Shown here piece by piece: positions 1 through 6,916 of a DNA stretch of 18,266 bases. Source of the stretch: Paracoccaceae bacterium (GTDB lineage Bacteria > Pseudomonadota > Alphaproteobacteria > Rhodobacterales > Rhodobacteraceae); contig JALQTL010000205.1 in NCBI GenBank assembly GCA_023260935.1, positions 1 to 18,266 on the forward strand. Direction: 5' to 3'. Numbering within the stretch: position 1 is the first letter of the stretch; the number at the start of each line of letters is the position of its first letter. The notes beneath the pieces are model-generated. The model was not told the origin of the DNA, ran no database searches, and saw only the letters and a list, made by a program, of their open reading frames with translations. The translations under genes were made by a program, and so were the position numbers.

Positions 1-314
1 CCCGTTCTGGCCCGGATCGCGGATCAAGGAAGGGCGCCGCCCAAACTTCGCCAAAGAATCAGCCGACGAATACAGAAAGGTGGCGAAATCCCCGATGACT
101 GTGCAAAAAATTGTCACCAAACCTGAATTAAATCTGAAAACTGCCACAGAAATGTCTAAAGTAATTCGGGGGTGTTGAGAACGAGTGCCGTCGTGGTGTG
201 CCTGCTGTCGTCAAACTGCCGGAAAGCCCGGGAAGCCTGTCGGACGGTTATGAAAATCAAGTCATCCTCTGGTCTGCGTCAGCCTTTGGCGCGGGTCATA
301 TCCGTGGTGTTAAC
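1..314. other. Non-coding leader upstream of the ExoY-like gene
   Basis: I could not assign a gene to this stretch. Bases 1-100 are GC-rich and bases 105-175 are clearly more AT-rich, which is typical of a promoter region in a high-GC genome. A TTGTCA hexamer at 111-116 resembles a -35 box, but no good -10 hexamer lies 16-18 bases further on, so I do not call a promoter. Two forward frames stay open from the left edge (one to a TGA near 126, one to a TGA near 177). Either could be the tail of a preceding gene, but neither tail has recognisable content. Bases 198-314 are open in frame with the next gene from a GTG at 198, but the 39 extra residues do not resemble the family. Confidence 0.5.
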
Positions 315-1022
315 ATGACCATCAATTTTCCCGAAATTCCCAGTGCGTCGGCCAGAGCGGTTGACGCTTCGGCATCGGCAAAGCGGCGTGCGGCGCATTT
401 GCCCCCCTCCAAGCCCGGCCTGTACCGCAAGGCCCTGAAGCGCTGCCTTGATGTTTCGGCCGTGCTGCTGGCCGCGCCCGTGATCGTGCCTCTTGTCGCT
501 GCGCTGGCCATCGGCGTGGCGCGCGATGGCGGAAGCCCGTTCTACAGCCAGACGCGTATCGGCCGGAACGGGCGCGAGTTTCGGATGTGGAAGCTTCGGT
601 CAATGGTCAATGATGCCGATGCACGGCTGGCCGGGGTGCTGACCCGCGATCCCGCCGCAAGGGCCGAATGGGCCGCCACCCAGAAGCTGCGGAATGATCC
701 GCGCATCACCCGTTTCGGCCGCATGCTGCGCCGGTCATCACTGGATGAATTGCCGCAGCTGTGGAACGTGCTGCGCGGCGAGATGAGCCTTGTCGGCCCG
801 CGCCCGATGATGGTGGATCAGCGCCCGCTTTACCCGGGCGAGGCCTATTACCTTTTGCGCCCGGGCATTACCGGGCATTGGCAGACGGCTGGCCGCAATG
901 ACACCACCTTTGCCGCCCGCGCCGATTACGATGCGCATTACGAGGCCGCGCTGTCGTTTTCAACGGATCTGAAAATCCTGTGGCGGACGGTTTCGGTTGT
1001 GGCCAAGGGTACCGGCTGCTGA
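315..1022 (+). CDS. ExoY-like polyprenyl sugar-phosphate transferase (repeat-unit priming)
   Basis: Predicted inner-membrane enzyme that moves a sugar 1-phosphate from a nucleotide sugar to undecaprenyl phosphate, the first step of Wzy-type polysaccharide assembly. The 235 residues match the small ExoY-type members (about 220-230 residues). One hydrophobic segment lies at about 46-68. The family signatures follow: QTRIGRNG near 79-86, FRMWKLRSM at 89-97, the acidic pair in SLDELPQLWN (D144, E145), SLVGPRP at 158-164, and RPGITGHWQ at 182-190. I chose ATG 315 because it gives the usual family length. A GTG at 198 would add 39 residues without family character, and neither start has a strong ribosome-binding site. 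The gene converges on the co-polymerase gene. Whether the sugar is galactose, glucose or another cannot be read from the sequence. Confidence 0.9.
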   Translation: MTINFPEIPSASARAVDASASAKRRAAHLPPSKPGLYRKALKRCLDVSAVLLAAPVIVPLVAALAIGVARDGGSPFYSQTRIGRNGREFRMWKLRSMVNDADARLAGVLTRDPAARAEWAATQKLRNDPRITRFGRMLRRSSLDELPQLWNVLRGEMSLVGPRPMMVDQRPLYPGEAYYLLRPGITGHWQTAGRNDTTFAARADYDAHYEAALSFSTDLKILWRTVSVVAKGTGC

Positions 1023-1056
1023 TCCGGCCACCGGGCCCGGAAACGGGGCGAAATAC

Positions 1057-1088
1057 CAACGGCCGGCAGAGCGATCAGCCGGCCGTTG
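1057..1088. terminator. Hairpin between convergent genes, possible bidirectional terminator
   Basis: A perfect 11-bp inverted repeat (CAACGGCCGGC at 1057-1067 and its complement at 1078-1088) encloses a 10-base loop. It sits in the 91-base gap between the stop of the ExoY-like gene and the stop of the convergent co-polymerase gene, where a shared terminator is expected. No clear T-run follows on either strand, so intrinsic termination is plausible but unproven. Confidence 0.5.
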
Positions 1089-1113
1089 CTGTTCCGCCAT
1101 CCAAAGCCGGGGA

Positions 1114-2352
1114 TCAGGCTTTGCGGCCCGCGCCCGTGGCCGGAGGGGAACGGAAATCAGCCGGCGTCACCTCGGGGATCGCCACGATCGGGGTGATGTT
1201 CAACTCGCGTCGCATCTGTGCCGAAGTCCGGATCACAGGGTGCATCGCTTCCAGCAGGAAGGCCAGCGCCAGCGCAAGACCAATGCTGCCAAGCCCGCCC
1301 GCGACCACCAGTTTCTTGCCGCCCGACCCAAGCGGATATTCCGGCTCGATCGCGCGTTCCAGCATGGAAAACCGTTCGGTCTGCTGGTTTTCCGCCAGAC
1401 GACGGGCGGTTTCCGCCTCGGCCAGACGCTGCGAGATAACGGTGTACTGGTCCTGCAACTGCCGCATCTGGCGATCATAGGCTGAAAGGGCGCGATCAAC
1501 TTCGGGCGCGCGGATCAGACTGGCCTCCAGCACCTGTTGCCGGGCCTCCAGCGGGCCGCGCTGCGCGGTCAGGATTTCCAGCCGCTGCACGATGTCATCC
1601 AACCGCCGCCGGTCCGTTGCCCGCGACACCTGCGCCGCGCGCAGGCGGCCTTCTTCATTCTGAAGGCCGGCAATTTCCTGATCCAGCGCGCGCAGATCAT
1701 TCTTCAGCGCGGCGATTTCATCCTGCCGCGCCTCACGCGAGGCGGGAAGGACGTCGCGGTTTTCCTCTCGGTAAGCGGCAACTTCCCGTTCCAGATTGGT
1801 CAGTTGTTCCCAGACCCGGCCCTCTTCCTGCTTGAAGAAGGCGAAATTCGCATCGGCAGAGGCTTTCTTGCCCTCGGCCCCCATGTCCAGCACGCTTTGC
1901 GCAAGATCGTTGGCGATCCGGGCCGCATGGGGCGCAGTGGCCGCACGCGCGGTGATCAGGATGGCCGAAAGCCCCCCGCCGGCGGCACTTGAAACACTTT
2001 GGAAACTGATCGACGACCGGATGGCGGCAACCCGCTGTTCCACCGACAGCCCTTCAAAGTCACCTTGCAGGCCATGGCGATCGATCAGCGCCAGCATCAT
2101 GTCGCGCGTGGTCAGGCGCTGCTCAATCGTCTGCAACAGTTGCAGGGGGTTCACCGTCTGCACCACCGCCTGCCCGCCCTGCGTCACCACAGGCAGTTCC
2201 ACCTGAATGACGGCCGCCGCTTCATAGACATCGGGCCGCGACTTGGCATAGACAGCCGCCAGCAGCGTGCCCAGAAGGGTGACGGTCAGGATCAGCACCC
2301 TGCGGCGCCAGATCATGCCGATCAGGTCTTCTAACGTCTGGATCGGGCCCAT
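1114..2352 (-). CDS. Wzz/GumC-like polysaccharide co-polymerase (chain-length determinant)
   Basis: Predicted inner-membrane protein that controls polysaccharide chain length and couples polymerisation to export. The 412 residues show the family layout: a short cytoplasmic N-terminus, a first membrane segment at about 18-37, a long periplasmic region rich in charged heptads (about 160-325, probable coiled coil), and a second membrane segment at about 348-367. A proline/glycine/lysine-containing stretch (EPEYPLGSGGKK) precedes the second segment, as in the co-polymerase family. The cytoplasmic tail (LNITPIVAIPEV) resembles the GumC/ExoP junction, but no kinase domain is fused. The kinase-like ATPase is the separate upstream gene, whose stop lies three bases before this ATG. 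A ribosome-binding site (AAAGG, plus-strand 2360-2364) lies inside the end of that gene, seven bases from the start, so the two are probably translationally coupled. Confidence 0.9.
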   Translation of the reverse strand: MGPIQTLEDLIGMIWRRRVLILTVTLLGTLLAAVYAKSRPDVYEAAAVIQVELPVVTQGGQAVVQTVNPLQLLQTIEQRLTTRDMMLALIDRHGLQGDFEGLSVEQRVAAIRSSISFQSVSSAAGGGLSAILITARAATAPHAARIANDLAQSVLDMGAEGKKASADANFAFFKQEEGRVWEQLTNLEREVAAYREENRDVLPASREARQDEIAALKNDLRALDQEIAGLQNEEGRLRAAQVSRATDRRRLDDIVQRLEILTAQRGPLEARQQVLEASLIRAPEVDRALSAYDRQMRQLQDQYTVISQRLAEAETARRLAENQQTERFSMLERAIEPEYPLGSGGKKLVVAGGLGSIGLALALAFLLEAMHPVIRTSAQMRRELNITPIVAIPEVTPADFRSPPATGAGRKA

Positions 2353-2355
2353 GTC

Positions 2356-3228
2356 TTAACCTTTACCCTGCCTCACCTGCCGAAGACCACGCTCCTCGGC
2401 GCGGTTGAGGACAACCCCCATCAGCGGAATGCGGCCTTCGAACATTCTTTCACAGGCGCGAATTTCCTTGGCCGTCGTCTGGGTACCATCGGCCACGATC
2501 AGCACCGCATCCACCTTGCCGGCAAGGGCGATGACATCATCGCCCGCCAGCGCAGGCGGCAGGTCCAAAACCACCACATCGGGGTCAAGCTGCGTATCCA
2601 GCGCCTGCAGGGCGCTTTCGGTTTCCGGCGCATGCAGCACATCGCCCGCATCGGCCACCGGATCGGCGTTCAATCCCAGCGCCAGCCCGCGCCCGGCCCG
2701 AAAGAACATCGATTCCATCGGCTGCGAACCGTCCAGAAAATCGCGCAGCGCGCCCGCTGGCTTCAGCCCGAAAAGGCGATGCAGGCCGGGGCGCCGCAGA
2801 TCAAGATCAAGAAGCACCGTGCGACTGCCCGGCCGGCGTGACAACGCCAGTGCCAGATTGGCCGCAGTAAAGGATTTGCCGCAGCCATGGGTGGGCGAGG
2901 TGACGCCAATCCGGCGCCAGCCCCGATCTGCCATGGCCTGCGAAACACGGGTGCGCAGGATATCGAAAGCGGCCGCCGCGGGGCTTTCCGACGCATTCAG
3001 AAACAAACCGTTTCGGGCCAGTTCCGCCTGTTCCAGCACCGCCACATTCAGCGAATCCCAGACCCGCACCGGGTTGAACAAGGCCAGTGGAAACGGGTCT
3101 GTAAAAATCTCTCGTCCGGTTTGCAGATCGATGTCGGCCACCGTCTTTTCCCGTCCCTTGCCGCGACGGAACAGTGAAACGCGGCTGGTGCGATCACGGG
3201 TGTGCAAGGGCGCATCATCCTTGGCCAT
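2356..3228 (-). CDS. CpsD/BY-kinase-type P-loop ATPase without tyrosines
   Basis: Cytoplasmic partner of the co-polymerase encoded next to it. In 290 residues it shows the bacterial tyrosine-kinase/MinD-type ATPase core: an LRT-type helix (ESPAAAAFDILRTRV near 81-95), Walker A SPTHGCGKS at 111-119 (K118), Walker A' LLDLDLRRPG at 139-148 (D141, D143), and Walker B VVVLDLPP at 218-225 (D222). Classic BY-kinases end in a tyrosine cluster that is autophosphorylated. From ATG 3228 this protein contains no tyrosine at all and ends in a basic tail (QVRQGKG). It therefore looks like an ATPase regulator of the co-polymerase rather than a tyrosine kinase. I chose ATG 3228, with GGGG about ten bases upstream. 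A TTG at 3294 would add 22 residues, including two tyrosines. First gene of a two-gene minus-strand operon. Confidence 0.85.
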   Translation of the reverse strand: MAKDDAPLHTRDRTSRVSLFRRGKGREKTVADIDLQTGREIFTDPFPLALFNPVRVWDSLNVAVLEQAELARNGLFLNASESPAAAAFDILRTRVSQAMADRGWRRIGVTSPTHGCGKSFTAANLALALSRRPGSRTVLLDLDLRRPGLHRLFGLKPAGALRDFLDGSQPMESMFFRAGRGLALGLNADPVADAGDVLHAPETESALQALDTQLDPDVVVLDLPPALAGDDVIALAGKVDAVLIVADGTQTTAKEIRACERMFEGRIPLMGVVLNRAEERGLRQVRQGKG

Positions 3229-3384
3229 CAGCGTATACCCCAGATTTAGCTTATCGCTTTCAGAGTATGCCAAGCTTTTGTGTCTGGGCAGCAAGCGCCT
3301 GACTCCTGAACTGGGCAGCGCCAGGGCTGCAACGGGTTATTCAGAACCAACCAAACAGCTGGCCCGTCTATCGGGTCTGCCGGC

Positions 3385-3454
3385 TTGCCATGGCACCGAT
3401 ACAATTTTGCCATCATCTTGCCGGAATCGCCGGGCCCCCGCCCAGTTGTTGCCA
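3385..3454 (+). repeat. Four TTGCC motifs with near-helical spacing
   Basis: TTGCCA occurs at 3385-3390, 3407-3412 and 3449-3454, and TTGCCG at 3418-3423. The steps between starts are 22, 11 and 31 bases, close to two, one and three DNA turns, so all four would face the same side of the helix. The first copy is part of a 10-base palindrome, TGCCATGGCA (3386-3395). This could be a set of regulator sites in the divergent promoter region, but a five-base motif recurring by chance is not excluded. Confidence 0.3.
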
Positions 3455-3518
3455 CAAATAGCAGATGACATGCCGGATGGGAAGAGATGCCCCCCGCCGC
3501 AGGGCCGGCCAAAGGCTG

Positions 3519-3547
3519 TGGAAAAGCCGGCGGGGCTGGCCTAGATT
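3519..3547 (+). promoter_or_regulatory. Candidate promoter for the GT2 gene
   Basis: TGGAAA (3519-3524) and TAGATT (3542-3547) are separated by 17 bases. Each matches four of six positions of the sigma-70 type consensus. Transcription would start near 3554, giving a leader of about 25 bases before the proposed TTG start. This is a weak prediction by eye. Confidence 0.3.
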
Positions 3548-3564
3548 GCGCGCGTTCCGGCATG

Positions 3565-3569
3565 AAGGA
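3565..3569 (+). promoter_or_regulatory. Ribosome-binding site selecting a TTG start
   Basis: AAGGA lies nine bases before TTG 3579. The two nearby ATG codons (3562, 3569) are in other frames, so this site is the main reason for placing the GT2 start at TTG 3579 rather than at the in-frame ATG 3465, which lies upstream of the candidate promoter. Confidence 0.5.
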
Positions 3570-3578
3570 TGGGCCGCC

Positions 3579-4550
3579 TTGACCACTGCCACCACACCCT
3601 CGGCCCCGACGGTGGATGCCGTCGTCATTGGCAGGAACGAGGGCGCGCGACTGGTGGCCTGCCTGCGGTCGCTTCAGGGGCAGGTGCGGCGCATCGTCTA
3701 TGTCGACAGCGGGTCAACCGACGGGTCGGCCGATGCGGCGGCCCGGCTTGGCGCGCGGGTCGTGCCGCTGGACATGGGCCAGCCCTTCACTGCCGCCCGG
3801 GCACGCAATGCAGGGATCGCCACCCTTCGGGATTCAGCGCCCGATTTCATCCAGTTCGTCGATGGCGACTGCACGCTGGATGCCGGCTGGATCACCGCCG
3901 CCCTTGCGGCCTTTGCCGAAGACGACAGGCTTGCCGTGGTCTGCGGCCGGCGGCGGGAACGCTTTCCCGGCGCATCGGTCTATAACCAGTTGGCCGACCG
4001 GGAATGGGATACGCCCATCGGTCCGGCCCGGGCCTGCGGCGGCGATGCGCTGATGCGCCACGCGCCCGTGGCAGCCGTGGGCGGGTTTCGCGAAAGCCTG
4101 ATCGCGGGAGAAGAACCCGAGCTTTGCCTGCGGCTGCGGCAGGCCGGTTGGTCCATCCTGCGGATCGATGCCGAAATGACGTTGCATGACGCGGCGATGA
4201 CGCGCTTTGGCCAATGGTGGAAGCGGGCCGTGAGGGCCGGCCATGCCTTTGCCGAAGGTGCCAGCCTGCATGGCCGCGGCCCCGACCGGCACTGGGTTGC
4301 CGAAACCCGCCGCGCGCTGATCTGGGGCGCGGCCCTGCCGCTGACCATTCTGGCGGCGGGGCTGGCGCAGCCCGCCCTGTTCGGCCTGCTGGTGATCTAT
4401 CCGCTTCAGGTTTTGCGCCTGTCGCGCCGGCATGGGGGAACCGCAGGGCTGTTCCTGCTGCTGGCCCGTTTTCCCGAAGCGCAGGGGGCGCTGAAATTCT
4501 ATCTGAACCGCCTGCGCGGCCGGCGGCAGGGGTTGATCGAATACAAGTGA
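3579..4550 (+). CDS. GT2 family glycosyltransferase with C-terminal membrane segments
   Basis: Predicted inverting GT-A glycosyltransferase adding one sugar to the lipid-linked repeat unit at the cytoplasmic face of the inner membrane. In 323 residues: the nucleotide-binding start TVDAVVIGRNEG (11-22), VDSGSTDGS (42-50), the metal-binding DGD at 95-97, and the acceptor-site region GEEPELCLR (177-185), where the acidic residues are the likely base. Two hydrophobic segments at about 247-280 and a basic C-terminus anchor it to the membrane. The start is TTG 3579 (AAGGA nine bases upstream); an in-frame ATG at 3465 adds 38 arginine-rich residues lacking family character. The stop codon directly abuts the stop of the convergent GT26 gene. 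Donor and acceptor sugars cannot be deduced. Confidence 0.85.
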   Translation: MTTATTPSAPTVDAVVIGRNEGARLVACLRSLQGQVRRIVYVDSGSTDGSADAAARLGARVVPLDMGQPFTAARARNAGIATLRDSAPDFIQFVDGDCTLDAGWITAALAAFAEDDRLAVVCGRRRERFPGASVYNQLADREWDTPIGPARACGGDALMRHAPVAAVGGFRESLIAGEEPELCLRLRQAGWSILRIDAEMTLHDAAMTRFGQWWKRAVRAGHAFAEGASLHGRGPDRHWVAETRRALIWGAALPLTILAAGLAQPALFGLLVIYPLQVLRLSRRHGGTAGLFLLLARFPEAQGALKFYLNRLRGRRQGLIEYK

Positions 4551-5303
4551 TCAGCCCCAGCGCTGGCGGATCGCCTGCACCGTCTGCGATGGCAGGATGG
4601 CCACACAGGCCAGATACCGCGGGATCATTCGGGTCGGGGCAGACAGCGCCCGCCACAGCCATTCCATCGCCAGAACCCGCACCCAGCGCGGCGCGCGCGT
4701 CTGCCGGCCCGCCACGAAATCAAGCCCCGCGCCAAAGCCGCAGAACCCGACCCGGGGCGCAATGCTGCGCCCGAAGGCGCCGAACATTTCCTGCCGGGGG
4801 GCCGAAAGCGAAACGATACAGAGCCGTGCCCCGGCGGCCTCCATCGCCTCAAGCGCCTGCCGCGCCTCTGGTCCGGTCGGATCAAAGCCCATGGGCGGCG
4901 ACCCGGTCCAGACGATCGACAGGCCCGGGATTTCCCCCGCCAGCCGGGTGGCGGCCACATCCAGCACCGCCGGCATCGACCCGAAAAAGGCGACGGGCAT
5001 CCGTTCTTCGGCGGCAACGGTCAAAATCGGGTGCAGCAGATCGGACCCCGGCACCAGATCCACCGCATGCCCCGAAATCTGCGAGAGCCAGACCACGGGG
5101 TTGCCGTCGGCCACGATTAGGTCTTGGGCCGCATAGGCCGCACGGTAATGTGCGGAACCGCGCAGTTTGACAAGGTGGTCAAGGTTGATGGTGGCCAGCG
5201 CAAAGCCGTCACCGGAACGAAACCGCCTGCGGACCTCGGCAAGCAGCGTTTCGGTATCGGGCATATTGATGCGAATGGTCTGATCTGGAAATCGGAACTG
5301 CAC
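4551..5303 (-). CDS. WecG/TagA/CpsF family (GT26) glycosyltransferase
   Basis: Transfers a sugar from a UDP-sugar to an undecaprenyl-diphosphate-linked sugar, normally the second sugar of a repeat unit. The 250 residues match the family length. Conserved blocks are: TINLDHLV at 38-45, ADGNPVVW at 65-72, GSDLL at 86-90, SAPRQE at 167-172 (PKQE-like block), GFGAGLDFVAG at 189-199, and RAPRWV plus EWLWR at 203-218. T38 and D66 correspond to the conserved Thr and Asp regarded as functionally important in TagA. The GTG start at 5303 keeps the family's N-terminal strand; ATG 5264 would remove 13 residues. It is transcribed away from the polymerase gene across a 203-base gap containing a perfect palindrome. 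The C-terminal helices probably contact the membrane, as in TagA. Confidence 0.9.
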   Translation of the reverse strand: MQFRFPDQTIRINMPDTETLLAEVRRRFRSGDGFALATINLDHLVKLRGSAHYRAAYAAQDLIVADGNPVVWLSQISGHAVDLVPGSDLLHPILTVAAEERMPVAFFGSMPAVLDVAATRLAGEIPGLSIVWTGSPPMGFDPTGPEARQALEAMEAAGARLCIVSLSAPRQEMFGAFGRSIAPRVGFCGFGAGLDFVAGRQTRAPRWVRVLAMEWLWRALSAPTRMIPRYLACVAILPSQTVQAIRQRWG

Positions 5304-5321
5304 AGGTGACGCTCGGCAAAA

Positions 5322-5337
5322 CTATCAGGCCTGATAG
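5322..5337. promoter_or_regulatory. 16-bp perfect palindrome in a divergent gap, candidate operator
   Basis: CTATCAGGCCTGATAG is a perfect 8+8 inverted repeat. It lies 18 bases upstream of the GT26 start codon and about 170 bases before the polymerase start. The other plus/minus divergent position would suit a dimeric regulator acting on one or both genes. A further CTATC lies at about 5355. The rest of this 203-base gap (5304-5506) has no recognisable gene, although it is open in frame with the polymerase gene. Confidence 0.4.
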
Positions 5338-5506
5338 CACGGGCACGGCCGGATACTATCGCAAATCTGCATGTGAATCGATGGACGATCCGTTTCGCCA
5401 TCGAATTGCCGTGAACCGGGCAACCGCACGCCCCTTTCTGGCATCATGGGACTTGAGCCTGAAGACGTGCTGGGCAAAAGGAACGGGACACCCGGCGGAA
5501 AGCACC

Positions 5507-6916
5507 ATGCCGAACGCGAATCTTGTTGCCTATCTTGTGTTTTACCTGTGGCCGGTGGTGACATGGGTGCTGTTTTCACGGCTTGATGCCAGCAGGGCGC
5601 TGTTGTGGACGATCCTTGGCGGCTACATGCTGTTGCCACCGGTCATCGCCATCGACCTGCCGATGGTCCCCGATTTCGACAAGTATTCGATCCCCAGCCT
5701 GTCGGCCGCGGCGGCGGTGCTGTTTCTTTTGCGCCAGAGGTTCGGGCTCTGGCCACAGAACCGGCTGGGTCAGGGGCTGATCGTGCTGTACATCCTCAGC
5801 CCCTTTGCCACAGTGCTGACGAACACCGACCCGATCCATTTCCAGCAAGCAAGCCTGCCGGCGATGCGGATATACGATTCATTGGCCGTGGTTGCTGGCC
5901 AGTTCATTGCGCTTCTGCCGTTCTTTCTGGCCCGCAAATACCTTTCCACCCCCGAGGCGCTGCACAAGATGGCGCTGGTTCTGGTTTCGGCCGGGCTGAT
6001 CTATTCCGTGCCGATGCTGTTTGAAGTGCGGATGTCACCGCAGCTGAACCTGTGGATTTACGGCTATTTCCAGCATGATTTCAGTCAGGCGATGCGCTTT
6101 GGCGGCTTTCGCCCCTTTGTGTTCATGCCGCATGGCCTGTGGGTCGCCTTCTTTGCGCTGATGTGCTTGCTGGCTGCGGTCGCGCTGTTTCGCGAAGGGC
6201 CGTCAGACCGACGGATGAAATCGTTGGTCATCGTGCTTTACCTTGCGGCAGTGCTGGTCTTGTGCCGCAGCGCAGGCCCCTTGATCTATGCGCTGGCCTT
6301 GACGCCGCTTCTGATCTTCACCTCGCGCCGGACGCAACTGTCCGTGGCGATGATCATGGCCAGCATCGTGATCACCTATCCGTTGCTGCGCGGCCTGCAT
6401 CTGGTGCCGATCGATGATCTGGTGAATGTCGCCCTTGGCCTGAACGCGGAACGCGGCCAGTCGCTTGCCTTCCGGGTGACCAATGAAGAGCTTTTGCTGG
6501 CCCGCGCCGCTGAACGCCCGCTGTTCGGCTGGGGCGGATACGGCCGCAACCTGCTGCATGATCCGGTGCTTGGCACCATCAGCATCATCGCGGACGGCGG
6601 CTGGATCATCACCCTGGGCACCTTTGGCTGGCTGGGTTACGTCGCAGAATTCGGGCTTCTGGCACTGCCGCTGTTCCTGATCGCGCGCGAATCCTGGCAT
6701 CTGAAACCGGACCGCCTGTCGCCCTTTGTGGGGCTGGTGGCGCTGATCCTGGCGACCAATCTGTTCGACATGCTGCCCAACGACACACTTATTCCATTCA
6801 CATGGCTTATGGCCGGCGCGCTGTTCGGCTATGCGGAAGATCTGGCCCGCCAGCGAAAACGGGCACGGCAAATTGCATTCGAACAGGAATTTCGTCCGGG
6901 AAGAACCATTCTGTGA
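5507..6916 (+). CDS. Wzy/WaaL-like polysaccharide polymerase or O-antigen ligase family membrane protein
   Basis: Predicted inner-membrane protein of 469 residues with about ten to twelve hydrophobic segments. A larger periplasmic-type loop lies before the last few segments and contains AFRVTNEELLLARAAERPLFGWG followed by a glycine-rich turn, the pattern of O-antigen ligase/polymerase proteins (R...A..ERPLFGWG). Its likely job is to join lipid-linked repeat units or to transfer the glycan to an acceptor; sequence alone does not separate these roles. I chose ATG 5507 because the hydrophobic N-terminus begins there and GGCGGAAAG lies just upstream. An in-frame start at 5306 would add 67 hydrophilic residues. 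Its stop overlaps the next gene's start by four bases. First gene of the plus-strand array that includes the PKS. Confidence 0.8.
   Translation: MPNANLVAYLVFYLWPVVTWVLFSRLDASRALLWTILGGYMLLPPVIAIDLPMVPDFDKYSIPSLSAAAAVLFLLRQRFGLWPQNRLGQGLIVLYILSPFATVLTNTDPIHFQQASLPAMRIYDSLAVVAGQFIALLPFFLARKYLSTPEALHKMALVLVSAGLIYSVPMLFEVRMSPQLNLWIYGYFQHDFSQAMRFGGFRPFVFMPHGLWVAFFALMCLLAAVALFREGPSDRRMKSLVIVLYLAAVLVLCRSAGPLIYALALTPLLIFTSRRTQLSVAMIMASIVITYPLLRGLHLVPIDDLVNVALGLNAERGQSLAFRVTNEELLLARAAERPLFGWGGYGRNLLHDPVLGTISIIADGGWIITLGTFGWLGYVAEFGLLALPLFLIARESWHLKPDRLSPFVGLVALILATNLFDMLPNDTLIPFTWLMAGALFGYAEDLARQRKRARQIAFEQEFRPGRTIL

Larger units (their letters stand above)
3229..3578. other. Divergent intergenic region between polysaccharide operons
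   Basis: About 350 bases separate the minus-strand ATPase gene from the plus-strand GT2 gene, and I find no convincing gene here. The region must hold promoters for both directions. Toward the minus strand there are AT-rich hexamers within 70 bases of the ATPase start, including TTGGCA and TAAATC on that strand, but they are 19 bases apart and not convincing. Toward the plus strand see the promoter and ribosome-binding-site entries. Four TTGCC motifs lie at 3385-3454 (separate entry). The segment 3490-3540 is very GC-rich with a possible 8-bp stem (3492-3499 with 3528-3535). Confidence 0.6.

Noticed and set aside
1..177. Open forward frames at the left edge as the tail of an upstream gene
   Set aside because: Two frames are open and neither has recognisable content. 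The stretch is too short and partly AT-rich, so I left it as leader sequence.
3391..3410. Sigma-54 type promoter (TGGCAC ... TTGC)
   Set aside because: The distance between the GG and GC elements is about five bases too long for a -24/-12 promoter.
5306..5506. N-terminal extension of the polymerase gene or a small gene in the divergent gap
   Set aside because: The residues are hydrophilic and family-unlike, ATG 5507 has a good ribosome-binding site, and the palindrome at 5322-5337 fits a regulatory role better.
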